29,154 bases of DNA from a virus. This document shows, in pieces, positions 1 through 7,109 of the stretch. Position numbers and translations under genes: made by a program. The stretch lies in IMG/VR virus record IMGVR_UViG_3300034072_000768, positions 1 to 29,154 of that record. The stretch is one strand, 5' to 3'. The stretch's first letter is position 1. Every line of letters begins with the position of its first letter. A model generated the notes under the pieces. The model did not search any database. It was not told the DNA's origin and saw only the letters and a list, made by a program, of their open reading frames with translations.

Positions 1-179
1 TTAAACCATCGAAGCAAACTGTCCCTCCTACTAAACCAAAGAGGCAAACACAAAAATATATTGCTGAGGTCTATGAGTATGCTAAAAATCAATCAAAGTG
101 GGAAGCAGCAAGAGAATGGTGTGCTGATAGAGGTTATGAGTTTAAAGTAATCACCGAGCACGAGTTAGGGATTAAGTAA
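1..179 (+). CDS. 4: Head completion protein gp4, C-terminal part
   Basis: The open frame enters from the left edge and ends in TAA at 177-179, giving 58 visible residues. They contain a basic, proline-rich stretch and then the segment KWEAAREWCADRGYEFKVIT followed by EHELGIK. This matches what I remember of the end of T4-type gp4, a TnsA-like nuclease-fold protein that completes filled heads. The catalytic half lies outside the window, so activity cannot be judged. The stop overlaps the next start (TAATG), and genes 48 and 53 follow, which fits a virion-assembly operon. The family call rests on recalled similarity and context. Confidence 0.75.
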   Translation, partial: KPSKQTVPPTKPKRQTQKYIAEVYEYAKNQSKWEAAREWCADRGYEFKVITEHELGIK

Positions 180-553
180 TGCCAAGAAAAACTCTTCAAC
201 AAAGACAAAGAAGTCGCCTTGCTGGTCTTGTAAAAAAGTTTATTGGTACTGAAGATGCTGATGATACAATGATTGAAATTATGAATGTATTGACTGAATC
301 TCCATTACCTCCAGTAGCAGGAAAGTATTATGTTTTTGTTTACAATGCAAAAACTCCAAACATAAATTATGACCAAAATCCTTTTGTCTATGTGAAAAAA
401 GTTTATAACTGGGGATTTACTGGATTAAATTATCATTGGGGGAAAGATAGACAGTATACTTGGGATGAAATCGCGGGTAAGTTATATGAAATTTATCCAT
501 CCGAAATTGAAGACTTAAAAAGATTATCTTTCGGCAATGTCAGGACTAAATAG
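179..553 (+). CDS. Conserved cyanophage protein of unknown function
   Basis: I do not recognise a named family in these 124 residues. The ATG overlaps the gp4 stop by one base, so the two are probably translated together. The first 30 residues are basic with an RQRSRLAGLVKKFIG segment; the rest alternates hydrophobic and aromatic strands (KYYVFVYNAKT, FVYVKKVYNWGFTGLNYHW), suggesting a small beta-rich domain. There is no signal peptide or membrane segment. Its place between gp4 and the baseplate gene 48 suggests a structural or assembly role, but that comes from position only. Confidence 0.75.
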   Translation: MPRKTLQQRQRSRLAGLVKKFIGTEDADDTMIEIMNVLTESPLPPVAGKYYVFVYNAKTPNINYDQNPFVYVKKVYNWGFTGLNYHWGKDRQYTWDEIAGKLYEIYPSEIEDLKRLSFGNVRTK

Positions 554-568
554 TTCAAAAAAAAATAA

Positions 569-1480
569 ATGGCACCCACATTCAGGTATCCACAAAAAAG
601 ATTAGAAAATAATACCGACTATGTGAAAATTGATGCTTATGAATATCGCCCTCCAGGTGTTGGGCAATTAAGTTCTACCAATTTTGTAGTACCAACTTCA
701 GATACATATTATCAATCTATAGGTCAAAAAGATATACGAGGTAGTGTTATTCTTCCAATTCCACAATCTTTACCAGTCAATTCACAATCTGCAGGATGGG
801 GTTCTGGTGGTATGAGTGGTATAATAGCTGCTGGGGTAGGCGTTGCACAGGAAACAATAAAAGCGGGAAATTCATTTCAAGGTTTTGGTCAAGGAGTATC
901 TGCTTTTATTAAAAAAGTAACATCTTCGGCACAGACTGGATTGGGACAAAAAGCAATTCAAGATTTTTTTGCAACGAAAGCAGTTGAGCAGTTACTTGGA
1001 ACCGATCCAAACTTATTTGGAGAACTTCTATCAAGAGATACTGGAGCAGTGATTAATGAAAATATTGAGTTACTTTTTAGAGGAGTAAGCTTGAGAGAGC
1101 CTTTTTCTTTAGCATTTGATTTATCACCAAGAGATGCTGATGAGGGAAGAGTAATTAAAGATTTGGCATATTTCTTAAAAAAGGAAATGTCACCAAGAAA
1201 AGGAACTACATCAGGTGCTGCAGGAGGATTATTCTTAACTGCCCCAAGTGTTTTTAAAATTCAATATATGAGTGGTGGAAAACCCCACCCATATCTAAAT
1301 AAGTACAAAATATGTGCCCTTCAAAATTTGGGATTAAACTTTACAGGTTCTAATACCTATGCAACTTATTCTGACGGCACACCCGTTCATATGCAGTTGA
1401 CCTTACAATTCCAAGAATTGACTCCAATTTACGCGGAAGATTACAACAGCACAGAAGGAGCAACAGGAGTCGGATACTAA
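569..1480 (+). CDS. 48: Baseplate tail tube cap gp48
   Basis: 303 residues. The N-terminus (FRYPQKRLENNTDYVKID) and the C-terminal block (KYKICALQNLGLNFTGSNTY, then MQLTLQFQELTPIYAEDY) are hallmarks of T4-type gp48, which caps the baseplate hub and starts tail-tube polymerisation. The middle (about 75-130) is Gly/Ala/Ser-rich, a cyanophage-type insertion. The start lies in an A-rich stretch (553-568) without a clear Shine-Dalgarno sequence. The last base of the stop is shared with the start of gene 53 (TAATG), so the two are coupled. Acts in the virion baseplate. Confidence 0.88.
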   Translation: MAPTFRYPQKRLENNTDYVKIDAYEYRPPGVGQLSSTNFVVPTSDTYYQSIGQKDIRGSVILPIPQSLPVNSQSAGWGSGGMSGIIAAGVGVAQETIKAGNSFQGFGQGVSAFIKKVTSSAQTGLGQKAIQDFFATKAVEQLLGTDPNLFGELLSRDTGAVINENIELLFRGVSLREPFSLAFDLSPRDADEGRVIKDLAYFLKKEMSPRKGTTSGAAGGLFLTAPSVFKIQYMSGGKPHPYLNKYKICALQNLGLNFTGSNTYATYSDGTPVHMQLTLQFQELTPIYAEDYNSTEGATGVGY

Positions 1481-2172
1481 TGACTTACTTCAGAGAACTA
1501 CCCAACTTAGAATATCAGTCATTCCTATCAGATTCTAATTCATCTGATCAGTATTTGATTGTCAAGAATCTTTTCCGTAGAGTCAAACTGCGTGATGACT
1601 TACAAAATGTTTTTACTGTCTTTGACAAATATCAAATTCCAGATGGGTCTAGACCAGAATTAGTTGCTCAAGAACTTTATGGTAGCACTCAATATGATTG
1701 GGTAGTCATCGTATCTGCAGGAATCACAAGACTCAGAGACCAATGGCCACTTTCCGATAAGCAAGTTTATGATTATGCAGAGTCAATTTATGGAAATAAT
1801 TTGAATGCGATTCATCATTACGAAACTACAGAAGTCAGAGACTCAGAAGATAGATTAATTCTTCCTGCTGGTCAAGTTGTAGATGCAGACTTTAAGGTTT
1901 CTTACTATGATGATGGCACTCTTTATACAAATGATGCAACAAGATTAGGAGATGATGTGATTCGTATTCCAGATCCTATAGTAGGAGTGAGTAATTATGA
2001 GTATGAAGTGAGAAAGAATAATGATAAGAGAGGTATCTATGTATTAAAACCAAGATACCTACAGCAAGTTATTAATGACACAAGAAAAGCGATGATTTAT
2101 GATAGGTCATCGCAGTATGTAAATGATACTCTAATTAAAACTGAGAATACTAAATCAACTATTCCATTTTAA
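1480..2172 (+). CDS. 53: Baseplate wedge protein gp53
   Basis: 230 residues, a little longer than T4 gp53 (about 196). The segments MTYFRELPNLEYQSFL, ELYGSTQYDWVVIVSAGI and RDQWPLSDKQVYDYAESIYG are typical of gp53, which joins baseplate wedges around the hub. The C-terminal third (about 120-200) carries the beta-rich extension seen in cyanophages and ends in basic residues with LKPRYLQQVINDTRKAMIY. It is the last plus-strand gene of the window, and its final 18 bases overlap the end of the opposite-strand Mom-like gene. No terminator hairpin is visible between the two. Confidence 0.9.
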   Translation: MTYFRELPNLEYQSFLSDSNSSDQYLIVKNLFRRVKLRDDLQNVFTVFDKYQIPDGSRPELVAQELYGSTQYDWVVIVSAGITRLRDQWPLSDKQVYDYAESIYGNNLNAIHHYETTEVRDSEDRLILPAGQVVDADFKVSYYDDGTLYTNDATRLGDDVIRIPDPIVGVSNYEYEVRKNNDKRGIYVLKPRYLQQVINDTRKAMIYDRSSQYVNDTLIKTENTKSTIPF

Positions 2173-2748
2173 TTCTAGATTCTTATCAAAAACTATCACA
2201 TAACGGTGCTTGCGGGAGCGTTCTTTCCATTCTCCCTCAGCACCTTTTACTTTTCCACGAGAGTGCTTAGTTCCGTCTGAATAGTAGAAATCTTTTTTTG
2301 GATCTGTGAGACCCATATACTTAAAGTTACAAGCGCGATAGATTGTGCCAGAATGAAAATCACTATCAGCGTAAGAGATAATTGCCTTAACTTCAGTATC
2401 TTTTCGTAACTGTCTAATCGCTTTTGAAACAAACCAAGAAGTGATATTATACTCGCTCTGTTGAGTTTGTGGATGAATGCAGAGTCGTGAAAGTTCGAAT
2501 AATCCTTGTTGTTCATTTCTCTCTAATCCAAAGGCACCTTTTGCGATTTCAGGAACAGGAAGTCCAGTGAAAATACAGACCCCAACAGGACCTCCAATAT
2601 TTAACACATCTGTAAAAGATTTTTTATATAAAGAATAATTATATCCACTTTTGAAATCTTTTGATATGTCTTTTAGATAATGGTAATTATACAATAATTC
2701 TTTTATTTCTGATTTGGGAACCCTTTGAATATAATAATCACTTTTCAT
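2155..2748 (-). CDS. Mom-like DNA modification acyltransferase
   Basis: 197 residues from the ATG at 2748; a GTG nine bases upstream is less likely. Recognisable blocks are LLYNYHYLKD near the N-terminus, the GVCIFTGLP strand, GLFELSRLCIHP in the middle, AIISYADSDFHSGTIYRACN, and FKYMGLT. This order fits Mom-type GNAT-fold proteins. Phage Mu Mom converts adenines in phage DNA to N6-carbamoylmethyl-adenine and so blocks restriction. No Com-like regulator is seen next to it. The start lies inside the upstream homing endonuclease gene, and the end overlaps gene 53 tail to tail. Family recognition is by eye; substrate and product are inferred. Confidence 0.65.
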   Translation of the reverse strand: MKSDYYIQRVPKSEIKELLYNYHYLKDISKDFKSGYNYSLYKKSFTDVLNIGGPVGVCIFTGLPVPEIAKGAFGLERNEQQGLFELSRLCIHPQTQQSEYNITSWFVSKAIRQLRKDTEVKAIISYADSDFHSGTIYRACNFKYMGLTDPKKDFYYSDGTKHSRGKVKGAEGEWKERSRKHRYVIVFDKNLELKWNS

Positions 2749-3409
2749 AAAAAACACTATACTTGTAAATATAATATTTTGATCTACCAGTCATTTTTAC
2801 AGCATCTTTTATGCAATCATATACTACGCCATTATAGCATAGTTTTCTCGCTCTTGGATTTTTACCTCCCATTATATCTGAATTTTGAATACCCTTATTC
2901 CAAGGTTTTCTTCCCTTACAAGAATCACTTATTTTTTTCCTAACTTCTGGTCTTTTAGTTGGATTTTTATCTCCAACTAATTTTCCTCTTGCTCTTAAAC
3001 CTTTTTCTATATCTGACTGTCTTCTTTTTTCAGTAATAGTCTTTGGAGTTCCTCTATTTGCTTCTGCAATTTTTCTTTTATGAGATTCTGATAAAGGTTT
3101 TCCAAGTCTTGCTTTTCTTCTATTTTCAATATCCTTTTCAGTCATTATTTTTCCAGAACATCCATCCCCACCATTAGTTTTATTATGAAGAATTCCAGTT
3201 CCTAGATCTTTTCTGCCAAACACAGCAATCATATAGATTTCGTGATTAAATGCTTGTTCCTCTGTAAGATTTCTTTTTAAAAATAAAATTCTTTCCTTTG
3301 ATGGTGGATAAAAACTTCCGTGTTTTAAAAATGCTCTTCTACCCTTTCCCTTACCAATATAATAGGGTGTCCCATCTTCACGCAAATATGCGTAAGTATA
3401 ATAGTCCAT
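2738..3409 (-). CDS. GIY-YIG homing endonuclease with NUMOD3 repeats
   Basis: 223 residues. The N-terminal GIY-YIG nuclease reads YYTYAYLREDGTPYYIGKGK, with the conserved Arg in GRRAF, a Glu in FNHEIYMIA (about 58) and the closing NKTNGGDG. The rest is a chain of DNA-contacting NUMOD3-like motifs (RKARLGKPLSESHKRKIAEA; KKISDSCKGRKPWNKG; GGKNPRARK) and a C-terminal helix-turn-helix-like segment (CIKDAVKMTGRSKYYIYKYS). It would nick or cut a specific phage site and spread its own gene. It is a free-standing insertion between gene 32 and the mom-like gene; its last codons overlap the mom-like start. A perfect T4-type late promoter lies 26 bases upstream. Confidence 0.9.
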   Translation of the reverse strand: MDYYTYAYLREDGTPYYIGKGKGRRAFLKHGSFYPPSKERILFLKRNLTEEQAFNHEIYMIAVFGRKDLGTGILHNKTNGGDGCSGKIMTEKDIENRRKARLGKPLSESHKRKIAEANRGTPKTITEKRRQSDIEKGLRARGKLVGDKNPTKRPEVRKKISDSCKGRKPWNKGIQNSDIMGGKNPRARKLCYNGVVYDCIKDAVKMTGRSKYYIYKYSVFYEK

Positions 3410-3435
3410 CTGCTTCTAAATTAAGGTCGCAATAG

Positions 3436-3443
3436 TATTTATA
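3436..3443 (-). promoter_or_regulatory. T4-type late promoter of homing endonuclease
   Basis: Minus-strand TATAAATA, identical to the T4 late -10 element, with 26 bases to the endonuclease ATG. In T4 such sites need gp55, gp33 and the sliding clamp and have no -35 box; none is apparent here. It lies just past the U-rich tract of the gene 32 terminator, so the endonuclease is uncoupled from gene 32 and expressed late. Confidence 0.75.
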
Positions 3444-3450
3444 ATAAAAT

Positions 3451-3470
3451 AGGGTGGATTTCTCCACCCT
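3451..3470 (-). terminator. Intrinsic terminator after gene 32
   Basis: On the minus strand an 8-bp stem (AGGGTGGA/TCCACCCT) with a GAAA tetraloop is followed by ATTTTATT, about 40 bases past the gene 32 stop. It has the form of a rho-independent terminator and would keep gene 32 transcripts out of the homing endonuclease gene. Confidence 0.75.
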
Positions 3471-3512
3471 TCTCTAAAAGTGCGACCTTGTTAGAGCATT
3501 AGTATTTAGACA

Positions 3513-4445
3513 TCAATCATCAGATGCTAATTTTGCGAAATACGAAAGCGCATCATCGTCCTCATCTTCTTCTGCCGCAGGAGCAGCAGCGCGGCGAGTT
3601 GGTTTCAGATTGCTGATTTCCTCACGAAGGTCATCAGTCAACTCACGGGAAGACCCACGAGTATATTCTTCCTCTTCACCTTCTTCGACATCAAGACGCA
3701 CATTTGCTTTCGATCCAAGCACAGAATGAAGACGTGCTTTCAGTTCTTCATAAGTCTTGAATTGATCGGGAGAAACAAATTCAGCAAGAGAATACTGCTT
3801 CTTCCAGATTGCTTCCAGAGCATCATCATCATCCAGCAAAGCACTCTGAGGAGCAAACTCACTGGAATCATAGTTACGATAACCAGCAACATTCTTTGCC
3901 TTCAGTTTGAAGTTGGCGCCTTGCCAGAAGTCAAACGGATCGATTGCTTCTTCATCTTCAAACTCAGGTTGCATTGCAGCAGTCAGTTTGTCAAAGATCT
4001 TCTTACCATACTTGAAGAGGAAGACTTTACCTTCATTTTCAGGATTGGCAGGATCTTTTACCACATAGATGTTGGAAACATAAGTCAGTTTGCGCTTCTG
4101 CTTACGTGCAACCTCTTTACCAGCATCAGTGCCGTTATTCCAGAGACCAGAGTTGTGCTCACATACAGGGCACTTTTGATTCATAGTCGTCAGGCAGGTG
4201 TCAATCAACCAACCACCAGGACCTTGGAATGCGTGACTATAAACCTTCACAAAAGGAATGTCTTCACCATCAGGGGCAGGCAGAAAACGGATTACGGCAT
4301 ATCCATTACCGCTTTTATCTACGTCCATTTTCCACAGACGATCATCGGAAGGACTTCCAATAGTATTCATTTTTTCTACTTCTTTCACCAGTTTTGCGGT
4401 GAGAGAACCAAGTTTAGATTGTTTTTTAAGGTCGGAAAAACCCAT
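3513..4445 (-). CDS. 32: Single-stranded DNA-binding protein gp32
   Basis: 310 residues. Residues 1-25 are the basic, cooperative-binding N-domain. The OB-fold core follows, with zinc ligands in T4-like order: H71, C84, C92 and C95. In T4 they are H64, C77, C87 and C90, so the C-C spacing is two residues shorter here. The tail from about 255 is acidic (EEGEEEEY, EEDEDDDALSYFAKLASDD), as in T4, where it recruits replication partners. It coats single-stranded DNA at forks and in recombination. It has its own early-type promoter inside the end of the upstream DUF1825 gene, a leader with repeated ATCC motifs, and a terminator behind it. T4 gp32 represses its own translation through its leader; the repeats here may serve that. 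Confidence 0.95.
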   Translation of the reverse strand: MGFSDLKKQSKLGSLTAKLVKEVEKMNTIGSPSDDRLWKMDVDKSGNGYAVIRFLPAPDGEDIPFVKVYSHAFQGPGGWLIDTCLTTMNQKCPVCEHNSGLWNNGTDAGKEVARKQKRKLTYVSNIYVVKDPANPENEGKVFLFKYGKKIFDKLTAAMQPEFEDEEAIDPFDFWQGANFKLKAKNVAGYRNYDSSEFAPQSALLDDDDALEAIWKKQYSLAEFVSPDQFKTYEELKARLHSVLGSKANVRLDVEEGEEEEYTRGSSRELTDDLREEISNLKPTRRAAAPAAEEDEDDDALSYFAKLASDD

Positions 4446-4447
4446 TT

Positions 4448-4488
4448 GGATACCTCGGATAAATTGGATTCGGGGGATTACTCGGATA
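4448..4488 (-). promoter_or_regulatory. Repeat-bearing leader of gene 32
   Basis: Two 14-base direct repeats, TATCCGAGGTATCC (4448-4461) and TATCCGAGTAATCC (4475-4488), match at 12 of 14 positions; a further GAATCC lies between them. The copy nearest the ATG contains the only Shine-Dalgarno-like GAGG. In T4, gp32 blocks its own translation by binding its leader, so these repeats are a candidate operator. This is inference; no pseudoknot was demonstrated. Confidence 0.4.
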
Positions 4489-4516
4489 GTATAACAGGGA
4501 TTCCCTCAACCGTCAA
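4488..4516 (-). promoter_or_regulatory. Early sigma70-type promoter of gene 32
   Basis: Minus-strand TTGACG (4511-4516) and TATACT (4488-4493) are separated by exactly 17 bases, a near-consensus host-type promoter. The -35 lies inside the last codons of the DUF1825 gene. It would let the host RNA polymerase make gene 32 mRNA early and separately from the upstream gene chain. Confidence 0.7.
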
Positions 4517-4838
4517 TGTATTGTTTGAGGGATTGGATAGTCTTGGTCATACTATTGAATAAGATTTGCATATCAGTCTCTGGTGGGAAACCCATCAGTG
4601 CGACTGATTTGCGTAGGTTATCTTTCATCTCAACCGCTTTAGGGTCGTCTGAAAGGGACAACCTAGTATACATCACTCTTTGCTTTTCTAGCAAGGATTC
4701 AAGTTTTTCAATATGCTCCAGTTTGGTTTCACGGTCCATCATACCAAAAGTCAAAAGACTTCCGTAGATACTTTCTTGTAACTGATTGATTTCTTTCAGT
4801 TCATCTTGAATAATATCGGAGTCAAAAAAGTTACTCAT
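4506..4838 (-). CDS. DUF1825 family protein
   Basis: 110 residues, probably all helical: an N-terminal FFDSDIIQDELKEINQLQ, a central DRETKLEHIEKLESLLEKQR and a C-terminal PPETDMQILFNSMTKTIQSL. The pattern matches DUF1825, a small family I know mainly from cyanobacteria and their phages. Function unknown. Its start overlaps the end of gene 59 by 8 bases, and gene 32 follows, so it lies in the 33-59-32 replication/late-transcription block where T4 has nothing between 59 and 32. A role with gp32, gp59 or RNA polymerase is possible but only positional. Confidence 0.75.
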   Translation of the reverse strand: MSNFFDSDIIQDELKEINQLQESIYGSLLTFGMMDRETKLEHIEKLESLLEKQRVMYTRLSLSDDPKAVEMKDNLRKSVALMGFPPETDMQILFNSMTKTIQSLKQYIDG

Positions 4839-5427
4839 TTATAATGTCCCGTAAAATTTTCTTAAACTGGAATATGTCAGTATTTATGAATGGAGTGTAT
4901 TTTTTTATTTTCAAACTTACGGTTTCCCACACAGGGTCGTCAAGTTTTTTATCAAAAGTTTTTGAGAAACCAAATATTTTTTCGTATATTGTTAAGGTTT
5001 CTAGCGACAATTGCCCGCTTAGAAACTTTTTGAGGATGATTGGGTGTCCTTTGGAACAATTGAAAACATCCTCTAATTTGTTCTCCGAGAGCAATTCGTT
5101 GCTTTGCTCTTTGAATAAGTAAGTCAAACTCTGTTGTCTCCGCATCCATTCTGCGTATGTTCTTTCGCCAGAATTTATAATTTCTCCAATCCATAAGTTT
5201 TGTGGGTTGTCTGCAGATACAAAGTTTGATACAAGAAAATTTACGACTTCTTTGTCATCATACTTACGCGAAGTTTTTTCAAACCAGTATTTGTCCTTTC
5301 TTTTATTGAAAGAAGTTACACTGGCACGGGTCTTCGCACCGTATTTAAAGAAGTCGTATTTTGGATTTGTGAAATGATTTTTAAGTGACAAATAATGTTG
5401 ATAAGTTTCAAAAGGAGTCACAATCAT
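4831..5427 (-). CDS. 59: Loader of replicative helicase, gp59
   Basis: 198 residues, close to T4 gp59 (217). Segments MIVTPFETYQHYLSLKNHFT, YDFFKYGAKTRASVTSFNKR and KDKYWFEKTSRKYDDKEVVN are characteristic. gp59 binds fork DNA and gp32 and loads the gp41 helicase. The start overlaps the gene 33 stop (ATGA) and the end overlaps the DUF1825 gene, so the genes are translationally coupled. The order 33-59-(DUF1825)-32 keeps the T4 arrangement. Confidence 0.88.
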   Translation of the reverse strand: MIVTPFETYQHYLSLKNHFTNPKYDFFKYGAKTRASVTSFNKRKDKYWFEKTSRKYDDKEVVNFLVSNFVSADNPQNLWIGEIINSGERTYAEWMRRQQSLTYLFKEQSNELLSENKLEDVFNCSKGHPIILKKFLSGQLSLETLTIYEKIFGFSKTFDKKLDDPVWETVSLKIKKYTPFINTDIFQFKKILRDIINE

Positions 5428-5684
5428 AGAGGCAGTTTTGCTCGGGAAGTTTTCTTCATAAAGTTAAGACGAATGGCATCCCATTTCAGTCTTTCTTTAA
5501 GTGGTTTTGAAATAAGTTTCGTTACTGAGTCTACTTCAAGATTATTGATTTCGCAATAATGACAAATAGCATCAATGTAATTCATATTCTCCACTGCCAC
5601 AATGTTCTCTATTTCTAGAGCAAACTTAGAGGGCGTAAGAAACTTATTTTCTATGACTTGTTCTAATTCTTTATTGGGTTCCAT
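5424..5684 (-). CDS. 33: Late transcription coactivator gp33
   Basis: I choose the ATG at 5684 (86 residues), 14 bases inside the upstream nuclease gene; the frame is open further upstream but overlaps that gene more. It aligns by eye with T4 gp33: FALEIENIVAVENMNYIDAI resembles the T4 FIIEKMVEEFGMSYLEATTA block, then YCEINNLEVDSVTKLI, LKERLKWDAIRLNFM and a short hydrophobic C-terminus (KLPL; T4 ends LDFLL). In T4 this end binds the gp45 clamp while the body binds the RNA polymerase beta flap, activating late promoters. The stop overlaps the gene 59 start (ATGA). Its presence agrees with the late promoters in the window. Confidence 0.8.
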   Translation of the reverse strand: MEPNKELEQVIENKFLTPSKFALEIENIVAVENMNYIDAICHYCEINNLEVDSVTKLISKPLKERLKWDAIRLNFMKKTSRAKLPL

Positions 5685-6354
5685 ATGATTCCAATTTATC
5701 TCTAACAAACTCTCTAATGTATTCGGTGAGTAGTTTGATGTATTTTGTTTTGTCTCTTTCTTCATAGACGACGCATTCTCCATTTTCGCAAGCCATAATA
5801 ATTACAAGTTTTTTAACTGGAATACCAGTCAGTTCGTAAAGCATACAACCATATGCCATACATTGAACAAAATAGTGTTCGATCCACTCTCGTGGTTTTG
5901 GTTTTTTAGAAGTCTTAAAGTCTATGATTGACAATTCTCCATCAAACTCTGCTATACAGTCAACAGTGCCAGCAATGCCTAGTTGTTTACTGTAGAGTGA
6001 CCCTTCAAGAGCATGAATATTATTTATACGATTGAGAGTTGACTTAGAAATCTTGAATAAGAAATCAGACAGAGGTTGAACTTCTGGAAGAGTCTCATTT
6101 TTTAAATGATACTCAACAAGTGTGTGCATATCAGTGCCACGACTTGTTGCTTGTCGAGTAATCTTATCTGCTTCTTCTTCACCAACTTTTTTTCGCCAGT
6201 TAATAAATATCTGGCGATTTTTATGACTGGTGACAGAAGTGATAGAAACAAGTTTGATTAATTCATGATTATCAGGAACTTTATAGTATCTTACCCCATC
6301 AATTGTTTCTCTTTCGAGTTGGGGTAAATTCAAATCAATGTGATTAAATATCAA
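5671..6354 (-). CDS. PD-(D/E)XK exonuclease, RecB/MGME1-like
   Basis: 227 residues. Nuclease motifs appear in order: GTDMHTLVE (about 73-81), GTVDCIAEFDG with the catalytic Asp at about 132, IIDFKTSKK with D145 and K147, and YFVQCMAYG with the motif-IV Gln at about 164. This is the Cas4/RecB-type PD-(D/E)XK arrangement, without Cas4 cysteine clusters. Cyanophages carry such a gene beside phoH and 33/59; it probably trims DNA ends in replication or recombination. The start is TTG overlapping the phoH stop (TTGA); no ATG is available before motif I. Inside the gene, 6193-6199 and 6211-6217 form a 7-bp inverted repeat, probably incidental. Confidence 0.82.
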   Translation of the reverse strand: MIFNHIDLNLPQLERETIDGVRYYKVPDNHELIKLVSITSVTSHKNRQIFINWRKKVGEEEADKITRQATSRGTDMHTLVEYHLKNETLPEVQPLSDFLFKISKSTLNRINNIHALEGSLYSKQLGIAGTVDCIAEFDGELSIIDFKTSKKPKPREWIEHYFVQCMAYGCMLYELTGIPVKKLVIIMACENGECVVYEERDKTKYIKLLTEYIREFVRDKLESYGTQ

Positions 6355-7103
6355 AAACCTGCCTCCATTTTTGCGGTGATGTATTCCTTGACAAGTCCAG
6401 AGCGAACAATATCTTCTATACCAAATTCAATTATATCAAAGGAAGGCATTTTACGCAAGACTGACATAAAATCTACAATACCATTTCTTTCATTTGTCTT
6501 TTGTAAATCAGACTGAGTGGCATCACCACAAAACATAATCTTAGTATTTTCACCAACGCGGGTGATAATAGAATCTAATTCATGGAAGTTTAGATTCTGA
6601 AACTCATCGACAATAATAATAGCGTTATCAAGAGTTGTACCACGAAGGAATGAAGTAGACCAAAACTTGATTGTTTCTTGTGACTTTAGATTTCCATAAA
6701 GCATTTCAAAATCAGCATCAGAAGGCATCTGGAACATATACTTTACCATATTCTTATAAGGAATTTGGTAAATGTCTGCCTTATCATCGTGACTTCCAGG
6801 CAAGAATCCAATTTCACGAGTAGCAACTAGTGAGCGGACAATATAAACTCTTTCGTATGGACTTCTTTCATTCAATACATCTTGAATAGCATTATAAAGT
6901 GTGATAAACGTTTTACCAGTTCCAGCGCATCCATAGGCAACCAAGTGCTTTTGCTCTTTATAAGATTCAAATAACTTTCTTTGGTTGTCTGTAAGAGGTT
7001 CAATATCTACAAGATATTCAGAACTCAGTGGTTTTTTGCGCTTCATTTGACGAGTAGTAAGACCAACCCCGATTGGTTGCTCTGCTCTTTTTCTTCTTGC
7101 CAT
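6351..7103 (-). CDS. phoH: PhoH-like ATPase
   Basis: 250 residues. Walker A GCAGTGKT at about 58-65, Walker B IIIVDEFQN at about 162-170, and a later sensor-like KIMFCGDATQSDLQ define a PhoH-type P-loop ATPase related to superfamily 1 helicases. The first 35 residues are basic (RRKRAEQ, RQMKRKK). phoH is a very common cyanophage gene; in bacteria it belongs to the phosphate regulon, but its role in phage infection is unresolved and an RNA/DNA helicase or nuclease-partner role is possible. It starts 6 bases after the upstream 82-residue gene and overlaps the nuclease gene. Confidence 0.93.
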   Translation of the reverse strand: MARRKRAEQPIGVGLTTRQMKRKKPLSSEYLVDIEPLTDNQRKLFESYKEQKHLVAYGCAGTGKTFITLYNAIQDVLNERSPYERVYIVRSLVATREIGFLPGSHDDKADIYQIPYKNMVKYMFQMPSDADFEMLYGNLKSQETIKFWSTSFLRGTTLDNAIIIVDEFQNLNFHELDSIITRVGENTKIMFCGDATQSDLQKTNERNGIVDFMSVLRKMPSFDIIEFGIEDIVRSGLVKEYITAKMEAGF

Positions 7104-7109
7104 AGTTGG

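Larger units (their letters stand above)
3423..3489. repeat. 9-bp inverted repeat enclosing terminator and promoter
   Basis: AAGGTCGCA at 3423-3431 is matched exactly by TGCGACCTT at 3481-3489, a perfect 9-bp inverted repeat with 49 bases between. Inside sit the gene 32 terminator hairpin and the late promoter of the homing endonuclease. It could form a larger cruciform or RNA stem around the terminator. Function unknown. Confidence 0.6.

Noticed and set aside
2725-2943. 72-codon plus-strand frame opposite the homing endonuclease
   Set aside because: Antisense to a clear GIY-YIG gene, Phe/Tyr/Leu rich because of the A/T-rich opposite strand, and no ribosome binding site.
3726-4562. Long plus-strand open frame opposite gene 32
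   Set aside because: It is antisense to a clear gp32 gene with conserved zinc ligands and lacks any family pattern; long antisense frames are common opposite such genes.
4881-4888. CATAAATA inside gene 59
   Set aside because: Within coding sequence; the DUF1825 gene's start is close by, but translational coupling explains its expression without it.
6021-6028. Exact TATAAATA inside the exonuclease gene
   Set aside because: It lies in the coding frame, far (about 340 bases) from the next start, so it may be chance; kept only as a possible internal promoter for genes 33-59.
6193-6217. 7-bp inverted repeat with an 11-base A/T loop inside the exonuclease gene
   Set aside because: No T-run, no gene boundary nearby, and it falls in ordinary coding sequence.
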